Below, one piece after another: positions 47,420 through 60,838 of a stretch of 64,000 bases of DNA. Source of the DNA: Neolentinus lepideus HHB14362 ss-1 (Eukaryota; Basidiomycota; Agaricomycetes; Gloeophyllales; Gloeophyllaceae); contig KV425649.1 in assembly GCA_001632425.1 (NCBI GenBank), positions 21,497 through 85,496 of the forward strand, read 5' to 3'. The notes beneath the pieces are model-generated. The model did no database searches. It was not told where the DNA came from and saw only the letters and a program-made list of their open reading frames with translations. A program made the translations under genes and the position numbers. Each line of letters opens with the position of its first letter. Positions within the stretch are counted from its first letter, which is position 1.

Positions 47420-48782
47420 CTACAACCTGCAATCCCGCCCGACGTTACCTTCAAATTTAGTCAAATCTTTCTCGCCATAACCGCAATACGCTAGTCCTCG
47501 CAGATTCCAACTAGAGTCCGCAGGTTGAATGCCACCGCTTTCGTCGATCGCTCTGCACCAGACTCGTTCCGGCGTGATCCCCGACGAAACGTCGATAAGC
47601 ACTTCCCAGAGGGTCCAGCTCCATCGACCCTCCTGATAAGTTATACCGGCCTTGTGCCACGTCCGGCCACAGTCCGCGGTTACTTCGACAGTCTTCACTT
47701 GACCGCCCGATCCTTTCATTGCATAGCCCTTCACGAAGAGCGACGGCGTAGGAGCACTACAATGAGATACGCTGGCGACAACTGAATTCAGTGGGTTGAA
47801 TTGTAGAGGTTTTGTCTTTGACCACCAGCATCCGGAATGAGCTTGGTCGCGCGTTGCAACCTAATATGACGTTTAGATCCCACTCGCACATATGTGCTTA
47901 AATACCGGTACTGACCTCTTCGGGTAGAACCTTGTAATCTCGTTTATGATAGAAATTATCAGGCTCGCGATCGGACACTATGATGCTATCCACCCATTTT
48001 ACCCATCGAACGCCAGTGTATCCGGGGACGACGATACGGAATGGGTACCCGTGCTCTGGGGTCAATGGATGTCCATTCATCTGACCAATAGAGCTGAACA
48101 TTCAATTGGTGCCAGAACCACTAGCTTGCGGCGTTACCTCGTATGCCAGGATAACGTCACCGTCCTCGTCCATCGCCTTGTCCAACGGGATGGATGTCCC
48201 AAACCAGTTGTCATCCGAGCACGCCGCGACGTGGGAGCCCATGCACAGGTCCAGCGGGCGGTCATCTGGGGGATGAACACCGGCAGCGAGGAGCAGCTGA
48301 CGCATGGATATGCCTGCCCACTTGACATTGCAGATGACGCCCTCGTTCCACTTCACGCCATCAACATTCCTCTCTTTGCGTTCTCCCATGACTTTCCGCC
48401 TGTTCCCTGCACACTGCAGAGCGAATTGGTGAGTGGCCCATCACACGCCGATGCCACGTACCTGCAGCGCGGCGACGACTTCAATGCGAGGGAAGATCCG
48501 CTTCAGCTCATCAAGTCGAAACTGTAGTGCATTCTGGACTAAGCCGCCGACGGACACAGTAAAGGTAGCAGCATCCAGTGACTGGATGGGGGCTAGACGG
48601 GGCATATAACACCATACTGAAGGTTACATGAGATCACACGCACAGTGATTACGACAGTAGATGAGTTCATCTGGCGTATATGGCTGAGCCACGAGAGCAG
48701 CAGTATCAGGCTCCGCATTGTACGGCTGCTCCTGCAAGACAATGAGGCGGTTAGACGGGGATGTTTGGGTAGAGGGATCCAT
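47420..48782 (-). CDS. Sulfite oxidase-type molybdenum-cofactor enzyme
   Basis: Exons 48782-48644, 48592-48462, 48413-48138, 48080-47916 and 47860-47420; 383 residues. The Moco-binding domain has the molybdenum ligand Cys91 in CAGNRR, GVKWNEGVICNVKW, CMGSH and HGYPFRIVVPGYTGVRWVKW; the C-terminal dimerisation domain has VKGYAMKGSGG and GITYQEGRWSWTLWE. There is no N-terminal heme b5 domain, so it resembles the plant enzyme rather than animal sulfite oxidase. The last three residues, CRL, fit the type 1 peroxisomal signal. It likely oxidises sulfite to sulfate using oxygen. The end differs from the family (a short, charged tail), and location is inferred. It converges tail to tail with the Zn2Cys6 gene, 179 bp apart. 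Confidence 0.93.
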
Positions 48783-49608
48783 GATTGCGCACCGATACAT
48801 AGACTGTATAGTATTTAACTCATAGTGGAGCTTTCCGAATGAATATGAGCCACCGCGTTCCCGCTCCGTACAGGGGAGGCGGACTTCTTCTCCCGCCCAG
48901 GACTACGTCTCACGTCAAGATGCAGGGTCGCCATGTCGTACAAGTCAGTGAACAAGGTTTGTTACGGCTTGACCGCCCAAGACGTGCCAGTCGTCCGCGA
49001 CGAAGTTCGGATGCAAGTCGACTATGAATGCTCGGTAAACGCCACAACATGCCACAAACTCTTCTCGCGAAAGGCTCTGTTGTCCAAGCGATTCATTCCT
49101 CGCTCATGCTAGTCGAGGATCGTCTTCTGCAGCCTCTACCGGCTCTATACTTTCTTATCAGGACCAGCATTGCATGCTGCGCCGTCTTTCGAGAACTTTT
49201 TCAACGAGTTCGTAGCTCAGTCGTAGGGTCCTGGACTGCAATAATAGTACAATAATAGCTGCAATTCCGAATTGTCAACAGCTGACGTCGCCATATCGAG
49301 CTGGACGAGCTCTATACTTAGCCTGTGGTCTCACTGGACATCTAGCGCTCGGTCAACGAGGCACTTATCTTTCCGATACAGTCGGTACGATGGGGAACAA
49401 CTTCGGGCGCAGCTTCACAGATGACAGTCGTGCGTGTAGAAGAAGTATGCAAAGCGAGTGCATTCAGATGTTCTATCTGAACCAGTGATACACGAGGGAG
49501 TGCTACATGCTAAAATGAACGAAACGAATAAATATAAATGCAAGTTTCTGGAAAGCGAACGATGTGGAATCGTGTAAGTCATGACGGAGTAGTTTCAAAC
49601 ATCTACCC
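48783..49608. other. Intergenic region, 0.83 kb
   Basis: Upstream of the sulfite oxidase and downstream of the chitinase, both on the minus strand. No gene, RNA or repeat was recognised; short plus-strand frames lack motifs. Confidence 0.5.
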
Positions 49609-51593
49609 TTAATCGAACTTAAAGAACCGGGAGTGTTTGGCTGGGACGTTAGTCTGGACCACCGGGACAACAACCTTCATTGGCTCTGGAGTGGACTTGG
49701 TCCTTGAGAAGGCAGTGGTGGTGAGCATCGAGTACGCAGCCGCCTTCACGGATCCGGCCTTAGCTGCAACGCTCGCGCAAGGTCCATCGTCGTCCCAGGC
49801 GCCAGACTCTCCTAATCATTTATGGTTCATCTATGTCCGCGGAGATAGCAGCCAGCATCAAACGCACCTCCTGGGGTTTCGGCGTAGTTCCATTGATTCG
49901 CGGTCCACAGGTCACCGTCGTACAAGACTTGGTCGCCAGAGGTGTACGCAACGTTAGCAACCCAGGCAGCCACAGATCCGCAGCTGCCCGTAGAGGCCGT
50001 GGTAGTGGAGGTGGCCGAAGTGGGGGTAGTGGAGGTAGAGGTGGGAGTGGTGGATGTGGGAGCCGTGGTCGTGGTGCTGGTGGAACTTACAGTGCTCGTC
50101 GGCGCGGCGGTTCCACCAGTAAGGTAGCTCTTGATACCTTCGTCAAAGCGGCCGTTGGCTATATAATTTAAGAATAAACGAGTATGACTTTATGACGAGT
50201 AGTAGGACGCACCGTAAGCCTGAGAGGCATCCCAGAGCATGATACCTCCAAAAGACGAGTAATTCGCCTTCGTAGCTTGGGCAATGCTGCCGAGGGTTGC
50301 GACATCTACATACCCGGAGCCCGCGGCAGTGGAAGATGCAGGAGCACCGATGTAGACCTTAACATTGGGGTTGGGAGAAGTGTTCTTCGCCCAATTGTCC
50401 CTAGATAATATAATGTTCAGAGTACAACCAATACCTGCCGCAAGGATGTTTCTTCACCATGTACCAAAATTCCAGTCCTAAATATGAATAGTTAGCTTAC
50501 TCCAAAAGTATTGCGAGTGGACAGTTCACGTTACTATCGTCGTAGTTCTGCAGACCGCAGTAGTTGTTGTAGAACTGGACGTAGATCGCGTCGAAGCCCT
50601 CGGCGTTGATGATGCTGCCTAAGTAGGCGTCTGGGAATGGGCATTGCGGGGCGCCAGTGATGTAGTATCTACCAGAGTTTATCAGCCCATGCCAAACTGA
50701 GGGGGGTACGGCCTTACGTCTTGGAGCCACTGTTCATCAGAGAACGCAGTGTGCTCACGAAGGTTGTGTAATACGACGTGCTGCCACCCTCGATATCGAG
50801 GTCGATACTGTGCACGCCATACTTCAGAGAGTAAATGATGCAAAATTTAAAAACCATCTACCCGTCCAAAACAGCGCTACCGAAAGGTCTGGTAGAACTG
50901 GAACCGCCCAAGAGTAAATCCCAGATCGTTTGGGCAAACGCAGATGCCTGCGAGTCATTCGAAAAGGTGTTCGACCCGGTCGCACCACCAAGACTCATGG
51001 TGACAATTTTCCCCTTGGACTGGCATGTCTCGATATCGGAGGCTAAGAAGGAACAGTCGGGCAGCTGGGTACCAGGAAAGACTGCGTCGTCGTTGACGTT
51101 GCAGATCTATTTCTATAATGTGAGCATTAGGGCGAGAGATGATATAGGTGTATACTTACGTTGGCTAGATCCAAGGACGGCTCGCCGCCGGTACCGAAGA
51201 AGACGTCCAAGAACGCCATTGGGATGGCGTCAATGGTGTCATCCTGGAGAGAATATTCAGCGAAGCCTTTCAATGCTGCGAGATATATATGTTTACCTGA
51301 CAATAGTAGGATAAGTTCTGCTGCCAGTTGGCAGTATCGCTACTGTGTGTGGCACCGTAGCTGTTTTGACCCCAATAACTGATACCCAATGATGTAAGTC
51401 AAGGTTCTTCTGATAATGAGACCAGAGCACTCACACAGCCAACTATATGCGCCAATTACAAGAAGCAGTTAATGCCAAGCCAGAACAGATTCAGAACACG
51501 CACGTTATCAGTGGCCGAGTTGGTGAAGGCCAACGCTTCGGAAGCACCGAAGATTAAGAGGGCGGAGGCAATCGGGAGTACCGAGGAGATCAT
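49609..51593 (-). CDS. GH18 class III (hevamine-type) chitinase with C-terminal CBM5-like module
   Basis: Eleven exons: 51593-51504, 51442-51435, 51378-51297, 51243-51160, 51106-50862, 50807-50718, 50668-50530, 50477-50458, 50400-50213, 50158-49868, 49811-49609; 479 residues. A signal peptide ([20 protein letters not shown]) is followed by a class III catalytic domain: [22 protein letters not shown] and the DxxDxDxE motif DGIDLDIE with the catalytic Glu. A Ser/Thr linker joins a chitin-binding module of CBM5/12 type ([20 protein letters not shown], with W and C to DDDGPC). An unusual basic tail of about 50 residues follows it. An 8-nt exon supplies part of the first barrel strand. It likely acts outside the cell in wall remodelling. 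Confidence 0.94.
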
Positions 51594-53792
51594 GACGACA
51601 ATCTATGCCAATCCGCTCGTCGGAGGGAAGGGGGGAACACACTCGAGGGAGTTGACCTGGCTTTTACCAAGCCGCCCCGCGTCGCCTTTATATATGGTCC
51701 GGATGCCCCTTCGATCCGAGAAAAAGTGATATTGCAAGCGTTGGGCTTCGGAGCGTAGTCCCATCGATAGTGACCGTCGGCCTATGTGACTGCTTCTCCA
51801 ATAATACAACAAACGCTGCAGCAGAGCGCACCGAGACGCTCCCATGCAGTGATGTGGGCGCCGGCAACCGGAATGATTATTCTCGGACAGTTATCGCATG
51901 GTCCTGTTGAACGGAGGTAAGCGTACATATGCGTTAAGCTGCTGCGTTGGTCTTGAGGGACGTCATCAGGTCGGTGGTCCGAAACCAATATGCCGATCCA
52001 TCGCTTGCGAGCATGCGTATCTTTCAAGACGAATCAGGGTAGGTATGCTTATCGCAATGAGACGAAGAAGCTAAGAAGCACATCTAAGTATACTGTGGCA
52101 GGAACAGTGAGGGGAACACACCTTATGGATCTGTCGGACGACCACTTCATAAGCCTGTTTTGGGAAGGCTCAGGTATCCTGGTCATCCATTGTCAGGGAT
52201 GAAGACGGCTACCAGGTTTCTCAAGACAATGTAGGGGTAGCCAGATTGCGGATGCGAATTCCGTCTTTTTCGATCCTCGGGATATCGTGAACAGCTAGGT
52301 TGTCATCTTTCAACGGCAAACGACCAGTGGGAGCCACAAGGTTGCTGCGCAGCAGTTCTGGAGGTCAACAACTCATGACCGAGCAACCGAGGCCATCATC
52401 TGCATCATGCATGCCATATGGATTGCTCAAACTCCAAGAGATCCGCTAATAGGCCGATTGCTGCCATTATTGTACATATGAACATCCCATAGATACCATC
52501 CATTTCCATAATCAGGAGTAGCACGAGGAGGGTAAGCAGCGTAGGTCGTGAGTCGAGAAGGGCCGGCATCAATGCTTTCTTGCATCCAGCGAGATAACAA
52601 GAATAGGAGTTCATTCAGCCGATTTCATTTCTCGCAGACCTGGTTTGCTGCCGAGGTCGAAGAAATCTTCGACGACGGTGAGGAACGACAACAAAATGGA
52701 AGAAGTCCATAGATGAACTAGAGAGATCAATTAATTGCATGGCAAGTTTATCATGACATTTAGGCGCCATGCCGCCACCGCGAGGCTGACTGGCCGCCTT
52801 CTTCTCTCAGACTTCGACTACTTGCCTACGAAATTTCTTGCATCTAGCTTAACTCCTTGTGCGAGTCCGAAGCGATACAAAGGGCATGGAAGGGATCTTG
52901 TGACTGACCCTGAGGAGTATTTGAAACGGTCACCAAGGGCTTGAGCTTTTCCCCTGTGCTCCACAGCATGTTCAGCCCACGGTGACAGTTTCGACTCATC
53001 AAGTGAATTGTCGCTATTCATGATGCATAGAGTCCCTGGAAGCACGCTTGGTCGTCGATACGGAGCTCCCGCTTGCATTATTCATGCCTCTTCCGTGAGC
53101 TAGGTCGCGGATGCAGTGTCGGTCTCTTCTCATGCGAACGCTTTAGACTGCGTTCAGTCTCCGTTTCTCGCTCTTTACTGAGCTCTCGATATTTCGAATC
53201 GTGCAGAACTGGTTCTCTTACTATTCCTTGCCACGATCCATTGCCCACGATTCACTCCTGTACTCCCGGAACTGGGCCTTGTGGGCTGCCATCTGTATCA
53301 ATTCTACCTGCAAATACTTGTATTGCGATGATCCCGGCTGTCACCGATGCAACAAGCTCACAAGGACTTTGTCTGACGTCCGAAGGCGACCAGCTGGTCA
53401 TCATCTGGCAGATCTTGTCAGGGAAATCCGAGAACGAGGCTACTCACCTATCGGAGTACTTTTAGTTCTCTCTCAGTTTCGAGTACATTGAGAAGTATCA
53501 CATTCGACGAGTCTAGTTATCTGTCCGTCGCTGCCTTAGGGAGAATGTAACGGGCAGTCATGGAGATCCAAATGGGAGACAAAATGGTTTAGTGTATGCA
53601 GCGAAAAATACAGAAAACGTGATGCGCATTCAACAAATAATTGTCCACGATGAATAGTCAAACAACAGGCATTACAGAGTATTTGTACATTATTCATGGG
53701 ATGATGCACTAACGAAACAAAGTCCAAGAAGTCCGTCCGTCTGAGAGTCCCATGAAACAGCGAAGATAACAGCAAACGAAAGTATACGAGCA
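51594..53792. other. Large intergenic region, 2.2 kb
   Basis: Upstream of the chitinase and downstream of the chitin synthase. Short open frames on both strands show no conserved motif, splice logic or repeat structure. It probably holds the chitinase promoter; nothing else can be supported. Confidence 0.5.
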
Positions 53793-56700
53793 TTAGGCCA
53801 GCTCACGCTCAATAGCAGCATTAATCACTCCCTTCCTTGCAGTCAAATCGACTCCGAATTGCTCCTCCAACCTCCTCCGTATCTCCCTCTTCGTGATCGT
53901 ATTAAGATCCGCGCCCTTCAGGATGTTCTGCACAGCTCGCTCCAGCTCGGCGTCTGACGGCGAGCCAACAATAGCCTGCATGTCGAGCTGCGATGGCAAG
54001 TCGAAGTTGAGGTGGCTGGAGACAGCCCTAGACGGCACGGGCTGATGGAGCACGCTGCTAACCTCACTCATCGGACGCATCTGGCTCATCGGGCGGACTT
54101 CGTTCAATGAGCGGACCTCACTCATAGGATGAGAGGGTGTATTGCGGCCCGAGCGGTAACTGGGAGGTCCGAAAGGTGTCATGACGGGGGGCGTGTCAGC
54201 TTTGGGCTCATAGTAGGTCTCTGCACCGTATAGCGAAGGGCCCCGAGACTCGTAGTTTGGTCGTTCCAGCTTGCTTGGTGGCACCCAGGATCCGATACTG
54301 TGATTCGACTCATTGTCCCACAGCTCGTTTTCCTGAGGAGTGCCGTGTCAGTCTGTAGGATCACGAAATAGATGATAACGCTCACGTATTCTTCCCATGA
54401 CTTGAGTGGAATAGACTTCGGGTCGAACTTGCCCTCGTCCTAAATATGCCATCAGTACCGCCTCGCGTGACAGATAGAAAACAGCGCACATGGACAATTA
54501 GCTTCTTGCCCTGCTCACCAAGGACAATACGAGTTTGACCCCAAGAGAAGTCGTCCATCTTCCAGAACGAATACAATGGGAGGAATAATGAAAAGGCAGG
54601 AATGCCAAGGAGATAGAACACCATCCAGCCGACCATGTCCCATTTGCGTCGAACCACGAACACAAGTGCCTGCAAGCCGTACACGGCAGCGATCATAACG
54701 ATAGACACCGTCGTGATGCTCTGCGCTTTACCTACAGCCAGATATATAAGGTACCCGATCTGTAAGCGAGTATCAGCTTGAGGTGGTCAGCTAAGATGCC
54801 AAGGTACTCACGTATGCCACAGTGACTGGCGCGATGATGGTTGAGACCAAGTCGATCAAGACAACAAATCTCATCGAGAAACAACAGAAACCGCAGAGCT
54901 GATCCAAGAACACAAGTTCCCCAAGGTTATGAACAGTTGAGTTGATCCAACGCCGACGCTGCGACAGCAAGATTTTCCAGTCGTCGGGTGCGACCGTATA
55001 CGCATGAGCATCCCGAACGAACTGCGTCTTCATGAAAGGGAAGTGCTTGAGCAGAAGGGTCGTCAGGTAACGATCTTCACCCAAGTGCAGTAGGTTCTTC
55101 ATATGTAGCGTATCAACCCGGTTCTGGGAATAATCTTGGATCATCTGGTTGGATATGAGGAGAGGCTTCTTTGTATCCGCTGTGCGTAGACGGTAGAGGG
55201 TGAAACAACCTGGTAAACAAGTGACAGACCCGAATAGACTCTCGAAGGCTTTCGTCATGTGATGCGAGATGAAGTATTCGTATACCTTCAGAACGCGATG
55301 AGCGAAAGATTGATGAGGAGTTAGAAGTTTACTCACTTGCATCATGGTGATGAGCGACTGCTTCGCATTCGCCAACGACGTCTCGCCACAAACACCTAGC
55401 AGCTTCTTGTCTCGAACCATCCTGTGGACGCAGTTGGGCCTATAAGATATACCAGAATTGACATAATTGAACTCACGCTGATACCAGACGATTGAGGGAT
55501 AAAGGATCCACTGTTGTGTCTGCATCCACCATGAACAAGTACTCATAGAAGCTTGGATTGACTCCAATGACGTTCTTGATTTGGTGATACATCTCCAGCT
55601 CCATGGGACTCATGGGTGAACTGAAGTGGATCTACGAGAAGCTCATAAGCGCGGAATATGAGCAAGCTATGTACGATGCAGTTACCTTGTTCAAGAACCG
55701 CATCAAGAGCATTTGAGAGTCTCGCTTTCCACGGTTGCCCGGTCTCGAGCGTTCATTAGGCTTGCCAACTTTTACAAGGACAAGATATGGGACGACGTGG
55801 CCGCTTGTCTCGTATAATCCAGAATATACCTTGCCCATGTTGTGCTGCTTTGCTCCTTCTCCGAGGGATAGGAAACTCAATGGCTCGGGGTCTTGGTCGG
55901 GGTCCGCACCTAGAATATCCAAGACTATACGAGGAGTCGGTCTGTCGTTGCCGGACCCAACGATCATACCGTCACAGAGGATGACGAGTAGTTTCCGCTT
56001 GTCATCGTACTTCATCCTCGCAAGCGAGTCAATCGTCTTCCTGAGCGACTGTTCACCTTCCGTGTAGCAAGTGACCTGACACATCACGAACTTATCGTGG
56101 TCCTCAGGAGCCCGGACCGCACTGAGATTGATGGATGCTATGAACTTAAAGCCAATGACACTGACCATAATTATAGAGAGAGACAAGAGGATGTAGGTCG
56201 AAAAGAGACACTGAGCGGACTCCCGGTTGTCGACCTTGCCAACCAAGAAGAGATTCCTGAGGCAAGTCCTCTGCCACTGCAAAACAGTGGAATCGATGTT
56301 AAGGCCGTTGAGTTGATTGGTGATATCACCCCCGGCTTCCGTTTTGAACAGATCGACAACGGATGGGTGCATGAATTGGGTATCCATCCCGCCAGGAGAT
56401 TGCGTCCCAGCGGGTGTCTTAATATACGGAGGGGTGTTGATATAGGACGTAAGGTCGTAGACCAGACCGTTGTAGATAGCAACCGACTTCGACGACGTGG
56501 CCATGCTCCGAATTTCTTTCGGAGTATAACCCACGAAGCCAACCCGGTTGTTCCAACGCATTTCAGTCATGACTTCGAAATACCAATCAGGACGAGAGTC
56601 GTTGGTGAATGCACGGAAGTCATGATATTGGGCGTTAGGATCGGTATCGTTGGACGAATCCAGCACAACATAGGGGCTGACATTGCCAGTCACGCCATTG

Positions 56701-59700
56701 CAAAGAGCGCTGACCTAAACGAGACATAAGCCGTGGATATGACACCCTGTTAATGAGACCTACCTGGACAGGGAATATGTTGTCCGCAGCCGTGCCTCCA
56801 TAGTTGAGGATACTCTTAGCCGGCACCACACTAACAGCCCGTTCATGGGCTGCAGCGATCTCGGTCAAATCGAAGACTTCACCTCTGATAGAAGTGAAAA
56901 CATTATTAGGGTTGGTTTTGACATTGTGCGATGCGAGTTCACTGGTGCTATAAACGTGCTCCGTGGGGCAAATGAGGTCGCCAAGCGCAATGATAACGAA
57001 GAGCGTGCAACCGCAGATAAACCAGATGATGATGTTGATAGCTAGTTTTTCTCGCCAGGCTTGACGGACATCGGGACGTTTCATCCGTCCAAACCACGAC
57101 AGGAACGGCGTGGGTACCCACCAGGTAAGTAACCAACACAATGCCACCCATCTGCGACGCGCCGAAGTCTCCTGGAGATCCTCTACTGTTTCGCCGTCCA
57201 CGATCGCAGCGTTTGGGCCATCGTTACCCAGTAACGCCTTGGTGTCGCCATTTTGGAACATATTGCGGGAAGGTGCGTACGACTCTGTACCGATCTCGGA
57301 TGCAGGATACCCTTGATGACTTGTAAGTCTGCTCCGTCCATCAAAGTCATCACTGCGAAGGGACTTCCGTTCATCAGAGTCTTCGTCCCCGTATTCAGTG
57401 TTACGGTAAGGCAGTACGGGAGGCCGGAGTGCCTGACTCGATTGACCGAAGGGATCTCTAAAGGGACTCTCAGACGTCTCTTCTATGGGTGAGGGCCCTT
57501 CACTGAGATACGGAGCGTAAAGATCCTCTGTACCGCCTGGGCGGAGGCCTGTGTCAATCTCAGCGTCCCTCGAGCGGTTCCACTTTTGTTCGTCATCGTT
57601 CGTCGAACGCAGGTAGTCCTCCAGTCTATGAAAAGCGGCTTGCGAAAGGTACGCCTAACCGATAGGTTAGACAAAACACAACTAGCTGTAAATACAACCA
57701 ACCTTATGATGACCTATGACGATATCCTTGCTTCGAAGATCCAGAGTAGTCCGAGTTTGCTCTACGCGTTCACGAGGCTCCCCTTCCACAATGTCCAGCC
57801 TATCCAGCGGATCTCGATACCGCTGTACAAATTCATCCATGGTCACGCTCACTTCAAAGGTATAACTTAACCTCTGAGATATCTCTGGCAATCCCAAGCT
57901 CTTTACTTGGCTCTTGACTGCACGTCCCTCGAATTGGTTCGGGAGTTGTGAATCATTGGGATTTATGCACAAAATGTGCCATGGTTGGGCTTCCGATAAC
58001 GTCTCGAAAAGTGTGTCCAATGCACCACGGAATTCACCCGCGACACACGCAGCGCCACTACTAGGCGAATCTAGATCGTCTTTCTCGAGATCATGGTCTT
58101 TTGTCTCTCTGAGAGATCCAGACCGAAGATTCCCAACATTCTTGCGACGCGTCGATGGAGCTCGCATAGGTTTGACGGGTTGTTGCGCTGCTACGATGGT
58201 GCCCTGACCGCGCGGATCAGCTTGCACCGCCATAGACTTAGAAGAAAACAAGCCCTTGATGAACGGATTCGCCGAGCCGGTGCTATCCGTGCCTCCGTTT
58301 CTACCAGACCCGGCATGCGAACCACATAGTAGAGACACGAAGTCTGGGTTCACAGCGTCGAGATTACGCTCCAAGAATCCTTCCGTGGAATATGTAACCG
58401 GTCCGCTATAATGCTGAATCGTGAAGGTAGGGAAGCCGTAGCTGTCCATAGCTCCCGGTTTGAAGGACCCGTGGTTCGCCCAACGCTTACCGAATGCCTC
58501 GGCCATGGTGTGATCCGTCTTCTTCGGCACCCTGGAGGCCTGGTCATCCATTATATGAATGAGACCGCCTGGCTTGGTCTGGATCAAGCGCAAGCATTCC
58601 GAATTGTCGTAGTAAGGCACCTGGGGAATCAGATCTGAGAGGCCCTCCGACTGATATTCCTCGACATCGTTCTCAAATATACGCTTCATCATGAAGTGAT
58701 GTAAGCGTTCATTGGCATAGTTGATGCAGAACTGGTCGAGGGAGTTCGGTCGGCTGGTCATGTTTTGCGGCCCAGGGAGATCCAGCAGTGCAATAAAGGT
58801 AGCGAAGTCATCACGGCAAAGCTTCTTGTTAACATACTCGTTCAACCACGTGAATAGCAACGAGTACAGTGTCTTCGCCAAGTCGTCTCGGTTGTCGGAC
58901 GCACCGTCGGGATCTAAGAATACAGTGCAAAGCTCCTTCCTCACAAGCCTCGTCTTGTACGAAAGCGCGGCCTCGAGCGCCGGGGGACGAACTCCTAAGA
59001 AGTCAGCTACAATCCCTAATAAGTCCACATTTCGTACGACCGCAGCATCCTCGTTCCGGTGACGATCGACGGTGAAGTCCAGGTTGCCGAGATGGACGAT
59101 GGCAGCAACGAGCTGGAAGATTTGCGCTACCTGCCTCTTAGAGAAGCCGGCATTCTTCATCGCCATCTTCAATTGCTCGAACCGAACACCGTCATCCTTC
59201 CGCCGCATGGGATTGCGGCTTGATGCAGCACTGCTCTGGCCGAGGTAGCGATATGGCACCTTCTCGTCTAGTTGCAGATGCTGGCGCTCCTCCTGTGACA
59301 CTCCTGCAAGAAGGTAGTAGAAGACATGGAAGTTGCGTTCCCCCGATGGAACACGAGCCACGCGGCTGCGTTCGAGATAATAGTCCAGGGTCTTGGCGCC
59401 GCAGACTCGACCCTTCTCCGTGAACTGAAGCTCCGTATACTTCCCGAAGCGAGATGCATTCGAATTCTGGAGAGTGCTAGCATTACCGAATGACTCGAGG
59501 ATGAACTCTGATGCAGGGAGCTGGTCAACTAGCTTCGCGCCTCTCTTGCCTGGGCCATTGATGCTCAGCTCAAGTAGTATCTTGATAGATAGCCTACGAC
59601 TCTCCGACTTCCCACTCCCAGTTTCACCACTAGAAAGATCATCAGGACCCTGCCAACGAATGCGTAGACTATTTAACTTGCCTCAATAAAATGCACTGAT

Positions 59701-60049
59701 CTTGTGTCGTCCTCCGCATATGATAGTATGCATTGGTGGCCAGCTGAAACACATGGGGTGGCAGAGGAATCTTCGACTGTGACGTATCCCTGTACTCGGC
59801 GATGTAGTTTTGCAAGACTGAATCGGCATTGCTTGATACGTATTTGTGGGGACTGACCGCAATGACAGCGGAACTGCCAATATTCGTGTAGATGATGTCG
59901 GACATGAACCTTTCTCGTAGGCATGACACGATGAGGTTGTCCGAGAGCGAGATGAGTGTGACGAGGTCGGACACAGATTCCAGCGGCCTCCGCTCATGAT
60001 CTAGATACCGAGAACCCCTCTGGGGAGTACTGTCGGTATTGAACGACAT
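53793..60049 (-). CDS. Chitin synthase with N-terminal myosin motor domain (class V type)
   Basis: Ten exons: 60049-59682, 59629-57703, 57654-56764, 56714-55686, 55631-55477, 55421-55337, 55285-54812, 54759-54490, 54439-54386, 54332-53793; 1930 residues. The myosin motor-like head has P-loop SGETGSGKS (123-131). A cytochrome-b5-like segment ([12 protein letters not shown]), membrane helices and the family-2 glycosyltransferase domain follow, with [16 protein letters not shown] near 1555 and the QRRRW motif near 1594. The C-terminus is a DEK_C-type domain ([15 protein letters not shown]). The enzyme makes chitin from UDP-GlcNAc at the plasma membrane; the motor domain tethers or targets vesicles along actin. 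The first intron starts with GC (AG|GCAAGT), splitting the P-loop Ser codon. The exon plan is fully in frame. Confidence 0.96.
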
Positions 60050-60838
60050 GGTGGGGTAAAGACGTCGACTAGCAAAGCCGACGGTGAGATGAGAGTACTC
60101 ACAGACACAGACACGAGTACAATGAGAGGTGCAGCTGCTCCGACGACCAGTGCTTTCCCACCCAAGAATAGAGTTCTGAGAAGATTATATTTATCTTCAC
60201 GCCCGGGTGTGTGAGTATCAGCTGCTGCGCTCAATCGAGGCCGGGGGAATGACAAAGACTAATTTGCGTTAGCCATGAAACTAGACTCATCGATGACTCA
60301 ATACAGTTAGGATGGGATAGCTGGACATACACAGACAGAAGAGGAACGATATTGGATAGATCAGAAATTTGCACTGACCAGGTCCCTACCCATGACACCC
60401 AACATCAGGCGAGATGAGATACTTTTCTTGGGTGATGCGGCTGTCCGCCAGTAGGTAACCCAGTGAGAATAAGGTCTCTAGTGAAGAAATAGTCCACTCA
60501 CTTCTCCGAAGTCCGCCTATCATGGAACATAGCAGGGCTGAACGTCAAACCACACCTTACACGTCACCCTGGTGTAACTCATGTACATACGCTTAACTAT
60601 GTGCATATCGAAACGATCTCCAAAGAGTCTCGTATCGCAAACAGACAAAGAAACCGTCTATGACCAGTCGAGACCGCACAGGTTATTGTCAGCGTCAGCG
60701 TCAAACAAGCACGGGTCCCGGGCCGTCCGGAGTACTGCTGGCGGCACAGCCACCACGTGGCGAGTCTACATCTTTCTCGTCGGCGAGGAACGGATTGCTC
60801 GCCTTTGACAACAATGTGTCTCGGTCGACGAAGGGATC
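60050..60838. promoter_or_regulatory. Shared upstream region of chitin synthase and carnitine acetyltransferase
   Basis: A 789-bp gap between divergent start codons. A minus-strand frame (60001-60255) has a hydrophobic stretch but lies mostly in the chitin synthase 5' leader and shows no splice link to it. No clear TATA box was found. The regulatory role is inferred from arrangement. Confidence 0.45.
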
